From: a virus
IMG/VR virus record: IMGVR_UViG_3300010885_059300
Span: 1 to 41,599 of that record
Strand: one strand, 5' to 3'
Length of the DNA stretch: 41,599 bases
The notes under the pieces were generated by a model. That model ran no database searches. It was not told the origin of the DNA and was given only the letters and a program-made list of their open reading frames with translations. Positions within the stretch are counted from its first letter, which is position 1. Each line of letters starts with the position of its first letter. Shown piece after piece: positions 25,301 through 31,800 of the stretch. The position numbers and the translations under genes are program-made.

Positions 25301-28300
25301 GCACGGGCAACCCTGGGCTTGTTCGATGCGCAGGTTGACCCTATCGACGCAGCTATTGCTGCAAGAGAAGCCTCGCAGGCCCTGCAGGAAGAAGAGCAGA
25401 ACGCTGCTATGGACACGCTTGCATCTGACATTGAGCGAGCAAAGAGCAGCGTGGAATACGCAGAAACCGAAGAGTTCTACGCAGCAAGGAAGAAGCAGCT
25501 TGACGAGGACCAAGAGGAACGACAGCGCCAAATTACCGAGGCTGCCGCCAAGTTGATGAACGATATCAAGCTCGGGAAGATTACGCCAGAAAAGGCAAAA
25601 GCAGAGTTCTTCAAGATCTTTGGCGACGTTGGCATTGACATGGAGTCAATCCTTTCAACCGGGACAGTTGCTGGTCAGTCTTTGGCTGCAACGTTTGGCA
25701 CAGCATTTGTTGACTCGTTCCAAGCCTTTGGAACCACCATTGTTGACACAATTGGCGCGGTGGTCAGAGCTGGTATTAGAGCAGTAAACGCAGAGCTTAA
25801 GATTGACCAAATTGTTGCGGACATTGAAAGGATCGAGAACGCCAACGACAAGGTCAAGGGAAGCAAGATTATTGCCGAAAAAGCCCGGCTAAAAATGGTT
25901 GTAAAAGACACGGAATTCCAGCTAAAGGCTCGCGCGGCGAACGAAATGGACCCAGAAAAGGCCGCAGCTTACAACGAGCTTCTTGGGCAACTTGCTAAGT
26001 CGTTAACAGTATTTGACAAGATGCAGACTTTCGATCCCGATAAGGATTACACGCGCAAGCAATTTAACGATGCGTTTGACGATATCTACAAGATGTTTAC
26101 CAACTTGTATGACATTACTGGTCCGCTGTACAAGATTATTCGCACGGTCGGAACCGCACGCGGCGGTCAAGTTGGCGCAGGTCGATACCTTGTCGGCGAG
26201 CGTGGACCAGAGATGCTGGAAATGTATCCAAACGGTGGCGGAAACGTCATCCCAAACCACAAGCTTCCTACTTCCATGCGCTCCTCCTATGGCGCGCTGA
26301 AGGCAGGTAAGGGCAACCAGTATCAGGGCAGAGCCAATGGTGGCTCCGTTGGCTGGGATCGCAACGACTATGGCATGAGCGAGGCGGCGGGCAATTTCCA
26401 GGAAAGCCTGCAGTATCTCAACGACCCTACCGGGTTCCAGCAAATGTCGTTCAACCAGTTCATGGATAGCCCAAGCAAAACAAGAGCCGAGAAGAACGAA
26501 CTAGCCCGTAGGTTCCCAAAAAACTACGCCAAGTATGTTCGCTCGAAGATTTCTGGCGGGGCTGGCGGTAAGTTTGGATTTGGTCGCATGGGCGGCAGAG
26601 CTGCCGGTGGTCCTGTTTCAGCATCCCGAGGCATGGCGCCTACGGACTGGACAGACGATCCAATTGACTGGGACGATGATGACGATGATGGTGGAACGGG
26701 AACCGAAACTCCAAGTATCGTCTGCCCTCCAGGGTGGACGCCAGTTTGGAACGGCTTTGGTTGGACTTGTTACCAGACATCAACAACCGATCCAGACGAT
26801 CCAACTGACCCGGACTGGCCGGATGTTGTCGTGCCGGAATATCCACCGACGGAATCGTGCCCAATTGGAACATTCCCACGTTGGGACCCAGTAACTAAGT
26901 CATGGACGTGTGTCCCGCTGGATCTAATGTGGCCAGAGTTTGGCACGCCTGGGCTTCCAATTCCAAGAGCGTTGTTGCTCGACGGGCGAGCACACATGAT
27001 TGCAAACAACGAAATGCCATGGAAGATGAAGGATGGTGTTTGGACAAAGATTAAGGGACAACTTGCGCGCGCATACGCTCCGTTCGGGGCGGGCGAAGGC
27101 GGAAACCCAGACATCCTTGATAACTCCGGCAACACAAATGCTGGCAAAGCGAGTACAAAGCCAGGCCCACGGATGGGCGGCCAGCAGACTGCAGTAGTTG
27201 CAGGCGGCACCGGCTGGCAGAAGCGATGGGGCTGGTTCTCTAAGATCCCAGGCCTAGGAAGGTTTAAAAACCTTACCGCGATGCTGCAGGAAAACGTACG
27301 TCCTTTGGACTGGCTCAAAAAATATCAGCTTGGAACAATGACCCGAGTAGGCATGCCGGAATCAAAAAATCCAAGCAAGGGAATTGTTCGCAAGGGAATT
27401 GACAAGTGGATTCCTAAGGGAATGACGGGCAAGGGTATTCTCGGAAGGATTTTTGCAAACGGCAACCTAATGGACGCCTCTGCCAAGAGAATTTACCCAG
27501 CAATGAGGGCATTGTCAGCCTTTGCGGCTGTCGTTGTCTCTGCTCTCGATTGGAAAGAGCAAGAGAGCATGGGGGCAGACTATTGGCAGGATCAGCTAAA
27601 TGTTATGGCCAAGGAAAACGCCATTGAAGAATGGTGGGCAACAAAAAGAAAATCTGTTGTTCCAAGTTGGCTTGATCCCGTTATGGGTGTTGGCAATTTC
27701 TTTGCAAACCCAATTGGTGGGATTACCGATCTCCTTGGTTGGACAGACGCACCGCGGCTTCCCGACGCCCCTAACATTGTTAGCGGCATAGGAACCGCAA
27801 TAGACAGCTCGTACAAGATGCCGTTGGTTGATCAGGCTTTGAAGAATGGTGAGATTAAGTTCCCCCCTGACATTGTTCTTGACGACGCGCAACGGGAATA
27901 CTTTGAATCTTCAAAGGAGCCGTTCCCAAGGTTCGCCTTTAGAACGGGCGGTACTGCTCTTGCCCTATTGGTGCAAGGCGCTCTTACCGCATTCCTTGGT
28001 GTCGCATCTGGCGGACTTGCGCTCCCAGCGGCAATTGCAATCGGCTCTGTACTTTCCGCGGTGGGAAATGCGGCAGGCGGCTCAGCCTATGACTTGCTCA
28101 TGGGTACGGATACGCCGTTCCACGAAGTTCGCGGGATTGGAAAAGCTGGCGATAAGGGGATTCTTTCTAACATGGGCGATGTTGGTGCTGGAATCGCTGG
28201 GTTTATTAACGGCATTGCGGGCCTCCTTGACAGCGGGAAGAAGGTTGACCCTGCGTACTCTGAAAAGGTTTCGTACAAGGAAGGCCTGTTTGACCCTCAA

Positions 28301-28861
28301 CTGCTTGCGCAGCTGTCAAGCGGTTCAAAGACGCAGCTACACGGCGTGATTGAGGACTATCGGCCAACCGATGTCCAGTTGCCAAACCCACCAGGTGGGC
28401 ACCTTAATAGCAACTCTGCCCTGCTTTCACAGGGTTATACAAATCGTTGGTACAAGGACATTTGGACAAACGAGATTCCGGGCGTTCGCGAGGCACTGCA
28501 CTTTATCCAGATGCTCCCAGACGGGTTTAAGCCGTTCTCGCAATCTCCAGGCAGGTTCTCTCCAACGGCACGCGCCGCTGGTGGGTCCATTACTCCGTAC
28601 ATGCCGTACCTCGTGGGCGAGCGTGGACCGGAGTTAATGATCCCAAGCAATAGCGGGTACATGCTTCCGAACACAGGATTGAAAGCGTTGCAGGCTCCAG
28701 GGGACTTGCGCGCAGCGGGCGGTGCGGCGACAATCAATGCATCCGTCACCATCAACAACCCTGTTGTGTCGGATGCTGCCGATATTGATAAACTAGCCGA
28801 GAAGATAAGCGCAGCGCAGGTCCGCACCCTCCGTGCGGCAGGATTCCAAAGGCCAGGTTGA
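13373..28861 (+). CDS. Giant tape measure protein with GNAT-like units and zincin-like segment, 5162 aa
   Basis: Residues 1-165 are the helical tape measure start. Residues about 311-1571 hold four tandem units of 270-350 residues, each ending in a GNAT-like acyltransferase pattern. Residues about 1757-1896 contain MLHEIEHVRE (HExxH at 1880-1884), as in zinc metallopeptidases. The classic core is at about 2417-2723 (EFSSAMERARAG, LTQNVAGAISQG, ILEQSRVGFTTLF). Hydrophobic segments lie at about 2817-2957, 3482-3593 and 4858-4912, and a long coiled coil at 3864-4063. YLVGERGPE, a usual C-terminal tape measure signature, occurs twice (about 4272 and 5079), separated by an Asp-rich stretch and two Cys/Trp repeats. 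It sets tail length and is ejected with DNA. AGGAG precedes the ATG; the stop overlaps the next ATG. Confidence 0.93.
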   Translation: MAEAGNPTGTVQIGLDATQFRAGTQAILSDIRSIMQGLTQFEKASSKTGGSLRGFEDASRSLKSFRAAIDGDALPALRRLQNQASASANSLSRVFQVGAQSAQAVGGINRITSALAAQERQALRTADAMARAATSSQRGAMAFRNGGRSSSGTSGRSVSGGTRGARSSLDDSGAAARRLNQQADALFARVGKLTGGKGQSKWPFRDMPDPRNDPKQAWRFATPSAAQQAANRRRLQEIDRKFQESIARRGGWKSVYAARDEDDEMFSRREQYARRGSLAPKISKATREKLRAADKTRVRRSSGYGYSEPTTGTASLEQAAELYARALARSYAAGVRIRGASPRSAAGRAVGARAQRLTGELDTALYFSPTDAGTRARARNRPRAFNRADQSRRLELLQAAVDQMTDSHYPGRLGSTSKLMRGGFVADAPNPYRRSSIPALRKMRRLLVGAYSTAETMQPGQTGYLGALGGVGAPGVGAALIAHEIRRRARAGRALPLTAVSDALPMYLRGGFGRGPSGKRRMSRNAAERAMQLGELTSLGLSAADARKLLPLIRAQLREQERELGLRPGEVQFAKKGKLSGLKDLQKRSAEARLEAVESRNSGRPSTGTASVRDASSRFSRSIIRSAAAGVKTREFGGRTGGRNASARQKAELNKLLQFNEDLRDYGSLRPVWSSTPTGGRVQRNLTRLHRRSSSGGLGRQLTYRPVRGLDPTTEDNQSAMRMTSYALEQMIRNNPGRVALAPNPYYKKRGYPKQLTRMRMMPVGGYSSSTGGGTHGYLGALAGTGDGFAGREAPLGGVGGTLIAQELRRRDRYRRSMTPSQRKGLTRSGSTVMPYSGFGQLEMFGIDDALPVYQNFGAQQRRGSGRVRNYRRGEEIDQQSGHLAWTPWRTKSIVRGIRRSLPGQIATLRAIGGDAIPSDIRFAKRGKLGGLGAMQGDKAATRRQSAMRGFGPSAGTASVGDASDRFARSLVRAAAAGVVTREFGGKKGIGGLSDRQKAQNAKYEQFLQALRQYSEVDSSGVTNLRTRNRSRRQGMTRDYYRFKPVKGFDPTTPDNRRAYGMMGHALSQMTYGQPGRVALAPNPYYKKPGYPRALTQLRMIPVGAYSSSTNADTHGYIGGLAGTAENWAGGKAPLGGIGGTLIAGELRRRDRYRRSIPPLARMSLTRSGSLLQPYGGFGQLEMYGIPSALPAYQALGAEEKLGNGRTRPYRRGERVEDQDGSLAWTPWRTKSIIRGIRRSLPGQIAALREIGGDAIPSDIRFDRRGGLLPNLRGKEAMSGAEALRQAIVRATEDGREDVPRTASVEDAARMLARGIVHSQIGGVRIQRVAATGERSTEALLSMGILDDLVERHRESIRTGTPSPFPFIPASTGRVGMMRSGLRQMGSGERGGFIATLGNQGVPEDLRPLIPHIPIGAYSTRDPGDFHGYLGSLTGLGVPGVGSALMGAEIKRRVAMGRRSAMTTARERFLHPGDIMEHYRSILPRHIPSLEVSAADSGKGFYASAGFTDATGFPIGGTHVGGVPSRLELQGPKQLAMLAEIRKQIAILEKEYGLPPGSVRFAKRGSLSSIAASTGVRGKGGDSTVGATSKRGFEPLAAAIDTSLGAYINEMLQGLKAGRNGTVGPRQVAKALGKFQEDILASFGIGSGKGITGMRAGFSALPADSRRKIAKSVSAIFGDLLSDYTERMAPAFRRGGSSIASLGGVSHAADLKALLTGSQGVLLEELAAVQAAARPSRRRSGARIPAANASRFRTTPPGTGLDYVNGLPVIGNDFRNSPAILQSLQSGGQGAYNNSLVATLLAQQFMPRLPKNYGSLTMSNIVETQGAFGIAGINENKNLRGKRHRMPGGENTGFGHVMFDPAGGERATITLFNTVKTMLHEIEHVRERAAQIESIKATGGKASGPAYEAEMKRRGFGSSELLPVYDPGTGELMYVPKGAPGIKVVENGVLKLPGGALTKSQYMELPIGQRGGFQRATITQAQAAEFDKNAGGSHANIQRHFMPQARMGMESGFGIAQMASLLAFSNRNILPGETREEATLRSRITNTGFFPSGQEQQIIAAGGINAVRPGLAGTANAYIAGALPAYEQVAKGPQRTAALFGARVQAGLTNAVSALAGGGDDMSLLGGAAKALVRATQAIPAKELKATFGSLSSTALADFGMILDAAVGSGRKLTREVPIGDPVTEAPGTANYVDPGYATEGKGKRRRKANVPAAPVGGGATVRALTPEGLQAVSAALHALTLSTAGVSPEALPQARANVRQARTGALGLPAQVTPNLEAVRRSLALATLAAEVGAMPEGPHKEALKGMLRPHMPNNPLFDLPKGTRTGRGKNAAVAAPSTSSSTALIPYEPPLSASDHLARIQASIFGDAFGMGGKPRGPQIPGPNVLPSYAGLDDNLKGMSPSLAEVGQRLKGYVTNSRMALGITQEFSSAMERARAGTINFGEGMRKIADSSRGLLFTLKDTIKFATAITLTQNVAGAISQGIGHLTGGFIQFNSILEQSRVGFTTLFKQGGDEMGVAESRAVGMIERMKEFANITPFRFQQLEEAAIRMKAFGLEMGNIIRRDSSGQLVGYMRSIGDAVAALGGGDEKIMRITYALGQMNSAGRVYQNDMMQLANAGIAGYEILAEKLIQELEAKGENMTAEDKKILNEMYTNRIEAIRRLTSKGAISGKGAVQAIMAGLGERYGGGMERLSKTMAGAFSTIADMSQSLVATMTGPLYDAIRDVVVDLATYMQSDELLETFMKMRDGISGFANDLRTAIPAAAKVAGDSFGFFIRLMQNMFGSGNGVMGGIDLLKKGLGTLADLLSNDVIRSMAMASVAAKILMSALTSNPLIATVGAIVAILGVMRTAYEQNFMGIRDTIDTLAPRFKEIADTIQANLVPAIAGFIKGAGTFITGALSTAIKVLGPIIAGLASAFGGIGGVLQVFAPILGFVLAMLITKKLAVDGFAMAFTRLSQAIAGAASQMSVFGANTKYAGTRSKVGSNLGMVAVDEQTGALAGSSLADRAKIGTADGGSEQLKNKVGTQVITPAKLRGASFVSAYGPVAIPGGSFTQDLQTGQVIQREAETGPVARTFIGATMNTEMFGEKEVQEFGKLRDRSIAKGYLGVDTGRDDALRHMSKDEIKELEAFEKRTGQTVPTDQLPGYARAAALGEGSMKVEQGGTAFLAKKAREARRQEAARNNVSARTMDKIVADAVAAGEHRTPEVRDAEGNVIDPGGVLKPQYRRLVAPDSGKGAVLSQEERLALIDEYEREGATAEPDKSQEDRLREAQEKRAAAARERKRIRDARITKEQLRANKFIPIDQFSTEGDGATGVIPGSPRLKGTRRIQEYLKKLGSSMWTLGRRKVTAYDQGQFNTELGIGPTGTMPGSLRVPTQGPIPLGAFNTELSPVGKIRKYLSGLRGARAPISAFSTEGATPGAPLRIRPLERRDLSAFNLENDLMPGRFTRFRENLGERARSIGGGIKDRLTSFATYYKDKHGPAAMQAAAVSASAFATAAGATTMALGGLVGIINADLGASIASVGAGLVGFGQVVSMATAAMAQIGKAKFSNMLSSITGVMMGPVGIIAAIAAVGLALWALDQAVKQSVTDMKSYYKKLVEADKKASTDIADVAGLRVAKKDNDPTKYRITGMDKDGNLLNTDSSQATIDGMVERGILEMVTNPLLSPGQPGYITYKPTQAGLEAGYSGVTENFDNYDAPTAPIQRTASEMDEFASTVLNGPFVGMNIDDWDEKKKLLLERFTKGTIDLDEFKNATTQAMGDTNKAWELYSDTGDAGKALRKEYLVSQGYTVDQADRMSSATADDIYFTGADVAREKLAGDSNYTDLQRYTDLSKYQTESGTGFDLSYGKLGKEGLIDESIFNVSENLKLLNDSLEDAQKEAEKAAKAFAKLFDPFATVFEQFMARAMKIVGEIFKQEQDQLAAQTSDALSNVTALHNGEVTRLGVLEEQYKVLEEQRKEQERMKALQDAQEAAARATLGLFDAQVDPIDAAIAAREASQALQEEEQNAAMDTLASDIERAKSSVEYAETEEFYAARKKQLDEDQEERQRQITEAAAKLMNDIKLGKITPEKAKAEFFKIFGDVGIDMESILSTGTVAGQSLAATFGTAFVDSFQAFGTTIVDTIGAVVRAGIRAVNAELKIDQIVADIERIENANDKVKGSKIIAEKARLKMVVKDTEFQLKARAANEMDPEKAAAYNELLGQLAKSLTVFDKMQTFDPDKDYTRKQFNDAFDDIYKMFTNLYDITGPLYKIIRTVGTARGGQVGAGRYLVGERGPEMLEMYPNGGGNVIPNHKLPTSMRSSYGALKAGKGNQYQGRANGGSVGWDRNDYGMSEAAGNFQESLQYLNDPTGFQQMSFNQFMDSPSKTRAEKNELARRFPKNYAKYVRSKISGGAGGKFGFGRMGGRAAGGPVSASRGMAPTDWTDDPIDWDDDDDDGGTGTETPSIVCPPGWTPVWNGFGWTCYQTSTTDPDDPTDPDWPDVVVPEYPPTESCPIGTFPRWDPVTKSWTCVPLDLMWPEFGTPGLPIPRALLLDGRAHMIANNEMPWKMKDGVWTKIKGQLARAYAPFGAGEGGNPDILDNSGNTNAGKASTKPGPRMGGQQTAVVAGGTGWQKRWGWFSKIPGLGRFKNLTAMLQENVRPLDWLKKYQLGTMTRVGMPESKNPSKGIVRKGIDKWIPKGMTGKGILGRIFANGNLMDASAKRIYPAMRALSAFAAVVVSALDWKEQESMGADYWQDQLNVMAKENAIEEWWATKRKSVVPSWLDPVMGVGNFFANPIGGITDLLGWTDAPRLPDAPNIVSGIGTAIDSSYKMPLVDQALKNGEIKFPPDIVLDDAQREYFESSKEPFPRFAFRTGGTALALLVQGALTAFLGVASGGLALPAAIAIGSVLSAVGNAAGGSAYDLLMGTDTPFHEVRGIGKAGDKGILSNMGDVGAGIAGFINGIAGLLDSGKKVDPAYSEKVSYKEGLFDPQLLAQLSSGSKTQLHGVIEDYRPTDVQLPNPPGGHLNSNSALLSQGYTNRWYKDIWTNEIPGVREALHFIQMLPDGFKPFSQSPGRFSPTARAAGGSITPYMPYLVGERGPELMIPSNSGYMLPNTGLKALQAPGDLRAAGGAATINASVTINNPVVSDAADIDKLAEKISAAQVRTLRAAGFQRPG
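14302..18085 (+). repeat. Four tandem GNAT-like units inside the tape measure
   Basis: Units lie at about 14302-15120, 15187-16170, 16231-17190 and 17275-18085. Each opens with a helix of the form TASxxDAAxxxARxxxRxxAAGV, continues to GAYS and GYLGxL strands, then GVGxxLIxxExRRR (acetyl-CoA loop and helix) and a final xxYxxxGF-like strand and turn. Each closes with a RFAKRGKL-like segment. Unit 4 has an insertion before FYASAGF. The first basic/Gln position of the Q/RxxGxG loop is replaced by a small residue in all units, so activity is doubtful. Confidence 0.65.
15187..17190 (+). repeat. Recent tandem duplication of units 2 and 3 (period about 1018 bp)
   Basis: Matching DNA blocks recur at a constant spacing of about 1018 bp. 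Examples are the block near 15793 and 16810 encoding ELRRRDRYRRS, and the block near 16032 and 17050 encoding WTPWRTKSIIRGIRRSLPG with one or two base changes in more than 40. Units 1 and 4 match only at protein level, so the 2/3 copy is the youngest. Confidence 0.85.
18640..19060 (+). other. Zincin-like metallopeptidase segment within the tape measure
   Basis: HEIEH is residues 1880-1884, in a predicted helix following a beta-rich stretch (FGHVMFDPAG, then RATITLFNTVKTM). This is the strand-then-HExxH-helix order of zincins. No clear third zinc ligand can be assigned by eye. A role in clearing a path through the cell envelope, or as an injected effector, is inference. Confidence 0.5.
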
Positions 28862-31800
28862 TGGAAACTACCGAATCACTGATTGTCAAGATCCAGCCAA
28901 GGTTTGAGGGTGACCCCACGCCTGCTGCGTTCTATGACATCAGTGGTCGGATAGACTCGGACGGGTTTGAATTTACATCAAGCGCGGACGGCGCAACGGC
29001 CTCTGCTCAGATCAGCCTGTATACGCTGTTTCCACTTGAAGACAAAAGGTGGACTGAGTACGCAAGCGTACAGGAGGCCGTAGAGGACAGTAAATTCTAT
29101 TTTGACATTCCGGCTCGAACAGAAATCCAAATCTGGGAATCCACCCCCTACACCATTGAAAGCCCAAAGCTGTTGTTTGGCGGCCTGGTGATGCAGGTTG
29201 AGGAGGAGCGAATTGGCGGCGGCATTGTCCAGCGCCTGACCTGCTCTGACTACACCGCGCTCCTGGACGAACGCGTTGTGGAGCAGTATCGCGTACCGCG
29301 CGACACCTACGGCTGGGAAATGATCAAGGGTGGCGTGGCGTACGATGACGGCCTTGTTGGCATTGCCCAGATCTCATCGACCCCAGACCCAACTCCTTAT
29401 CGAAATTTCACGCACGTCTCCTATGACTCGACGCAAGACATCAATAAGGCAACGTCTGCAAGCCATGACTTTATTAAGGGGGAGCGCTTTAAACATCAAC
29501 CGACAGGAATAGAGTACGAGATTGTTGGCACCTCTGGTGATGCAGTGTTCTATCGCCGGTCTTCGGCCAGCGGCGCCCTGAGCCTAACTTCGGGATTCCG
29601 CGTGTGGAGTCACAAGATCCTTGTCACAACGGTTGAGGATCACCTGTATGCCAGGAATCAAACGTTTAACTTCCCAAACATTGCTCACTTCAACAGCAGC
29701 TTTTACGCTATTCACGAAATTACAAGCAACCTAAAATTCGTATCAATGCACCGGGTGTCCACGGCCACTGCCACGGCAAGCAGCCCATTTACCGACGTCA
29801 CAGTTGTGAACATCACTAGCATCGGATCGGTGGACCCAAACAACAACAAGAACAGTGCCGAGTTTGCTTTTGCCGAATGCTCGGTTGTGCACCCGTTTAG
29901 CGTTGGGCAGACTATTCGATTTACGGCAGACCAGGTAGACCTTCTCTCCCCCTGGCTAGACGCATTAACAGAAAGCCCTGCGTCCAGCGGGCTATACGCC
30001 GCAACCATAAGGTCGGTTACCTCGCCATACTCATTTGCTATTGATAATGATTTGACAACAGGAGACGCCCCAGTGGAAATTGCCGGATACGCAGACGGCT
30101 ATCCAATCCGAGCGCAGGCGTACACGCTCTCTATCTTTGAGGCCGTAAGAAACAATAATCCGTTCCAGGATTCGTACGACAGCATTGGTGTCAATTACAA
30201 GGACTATGTAAACGAGGTTGAGACCGCAAGGTACAACCCAATTCTCTACGGATACAAAGACTCCTACCCAAACGAGCCTGCCATTGAGGCTGACCCATTT
30301 GGTTCGCGCGCAAAAATTTGGATAGACTTTTCCCGAAAGGGTTCAGAGCTTGACGGCGTTGCTTTTGACCCAACAACCAACTCGGCCACCTCGCCCGTAA
30401 GACATCTTTCTAAGATTCTTAATCGGGCCACTGGGGACCGCTTGCTCGTTGTCAACGTACCAAACGTTACGGTTACATATAATAACTCCACAAACGTCCT
30501 TACGCTCGGCATCTCAGCTGCCGGTTCAAACATTTTTGCAGGTGACCGCATTTCTATTTCTAACATCAGCGGAGCTCCGACCGGAACAGACGCGGATACA
30601 ATTGCTAACCAAGAACTTGTTATCACTGCTATTCCCTCATCAATTGAGGTTGACCTAGACGATGAGGCAAACAGCGCAATCCCAAGTGACTTCACAATCC
30701 CCGCAAGCGCAACATGCACCGTGCGCCTGCTTTCGTCCTACGATGACGACACCGGCGACATCAAAATTTTTACGGCAAGGCCCCACTCTTTGATCGCAGG
30801 TGAAACTATTGACCTTGTTAACTTTAAGGCAAACACAAAAATCTCAGAGGTAGACGACGCAAACTTTACGATTACAGAAGTTTCAACTGCTAACGACATA
30901 AACGATGGAAAGTACAGCAGCATCAGTATTGACGTAGGTGGGATTGATCCAGACATCGAACTGTATCCTGACAACAATCTGCACAAAAGCGAAAAGGCAA
31001 CGATGATTTCTGAGGGGGCAGAGCTTTCGTCTCCGGCAAGGCGGCATAGAGTTATTCACGCAATGCGCAATGGTGGCGTAACAAAAGTGACGGTCGTTAC
31101 CGCCGAAATTATCAACTCCTACGAAGTTCTTGACGCAGACAATTTCTATGTGTTTATTGATGAAAACACCGGTGCTTTCTTTGAGAACAATCAAATTGTT
31201 AGGGTGCTTGGGCTTGCCGCTCCATTTTCTGGGAGATTCCGAGTTGTTGAAACCCTCTCGAAAAGGGTAACGCTCAATCGATCTGGCGCTTTTGGTGTTG
31301 GCGCCTATCGTTCAATAACAGCAGCCACATACTCTTCGCCAAACATTACGTACACCTCTACCGCCCACGGGTTTGTTGCCGGGCAGAAGGTTACCGCTTA
31401 TGGCGGAACGATTAACTGGAGCGTTACCGAAGCAGAAATTATTAGCGTAACGACAAACACATTTGTTGTCGCCCGCCAGAATGCAGCGCCGACTGTTCCT
31501 TTTGTGCCAAGCGGTTACGTAAAATTGGCAAAAGTAACTGAGGAAATTAGCATTAACTCATTCGGCAGATACAGGGACGTTTTTGACAACAAGTGGAAGG
31601 TGTATTTTATTTCCGCTAATCACGGGTTAACTGTTGGCGATGAAATCTACGTTGATATTTCCTTTGGGCCAGATGAAGTGTTGTGCGAGGCTGGCGTTGC
31701 AAAAATTACTAAAGTTATCGGCAGTGAATTTCATTTTGAGGCCAACGGTTCCGGCCAGATACTTCCGCTCGCCTCGCCAGGGGACATTTTGGCAACTGTT

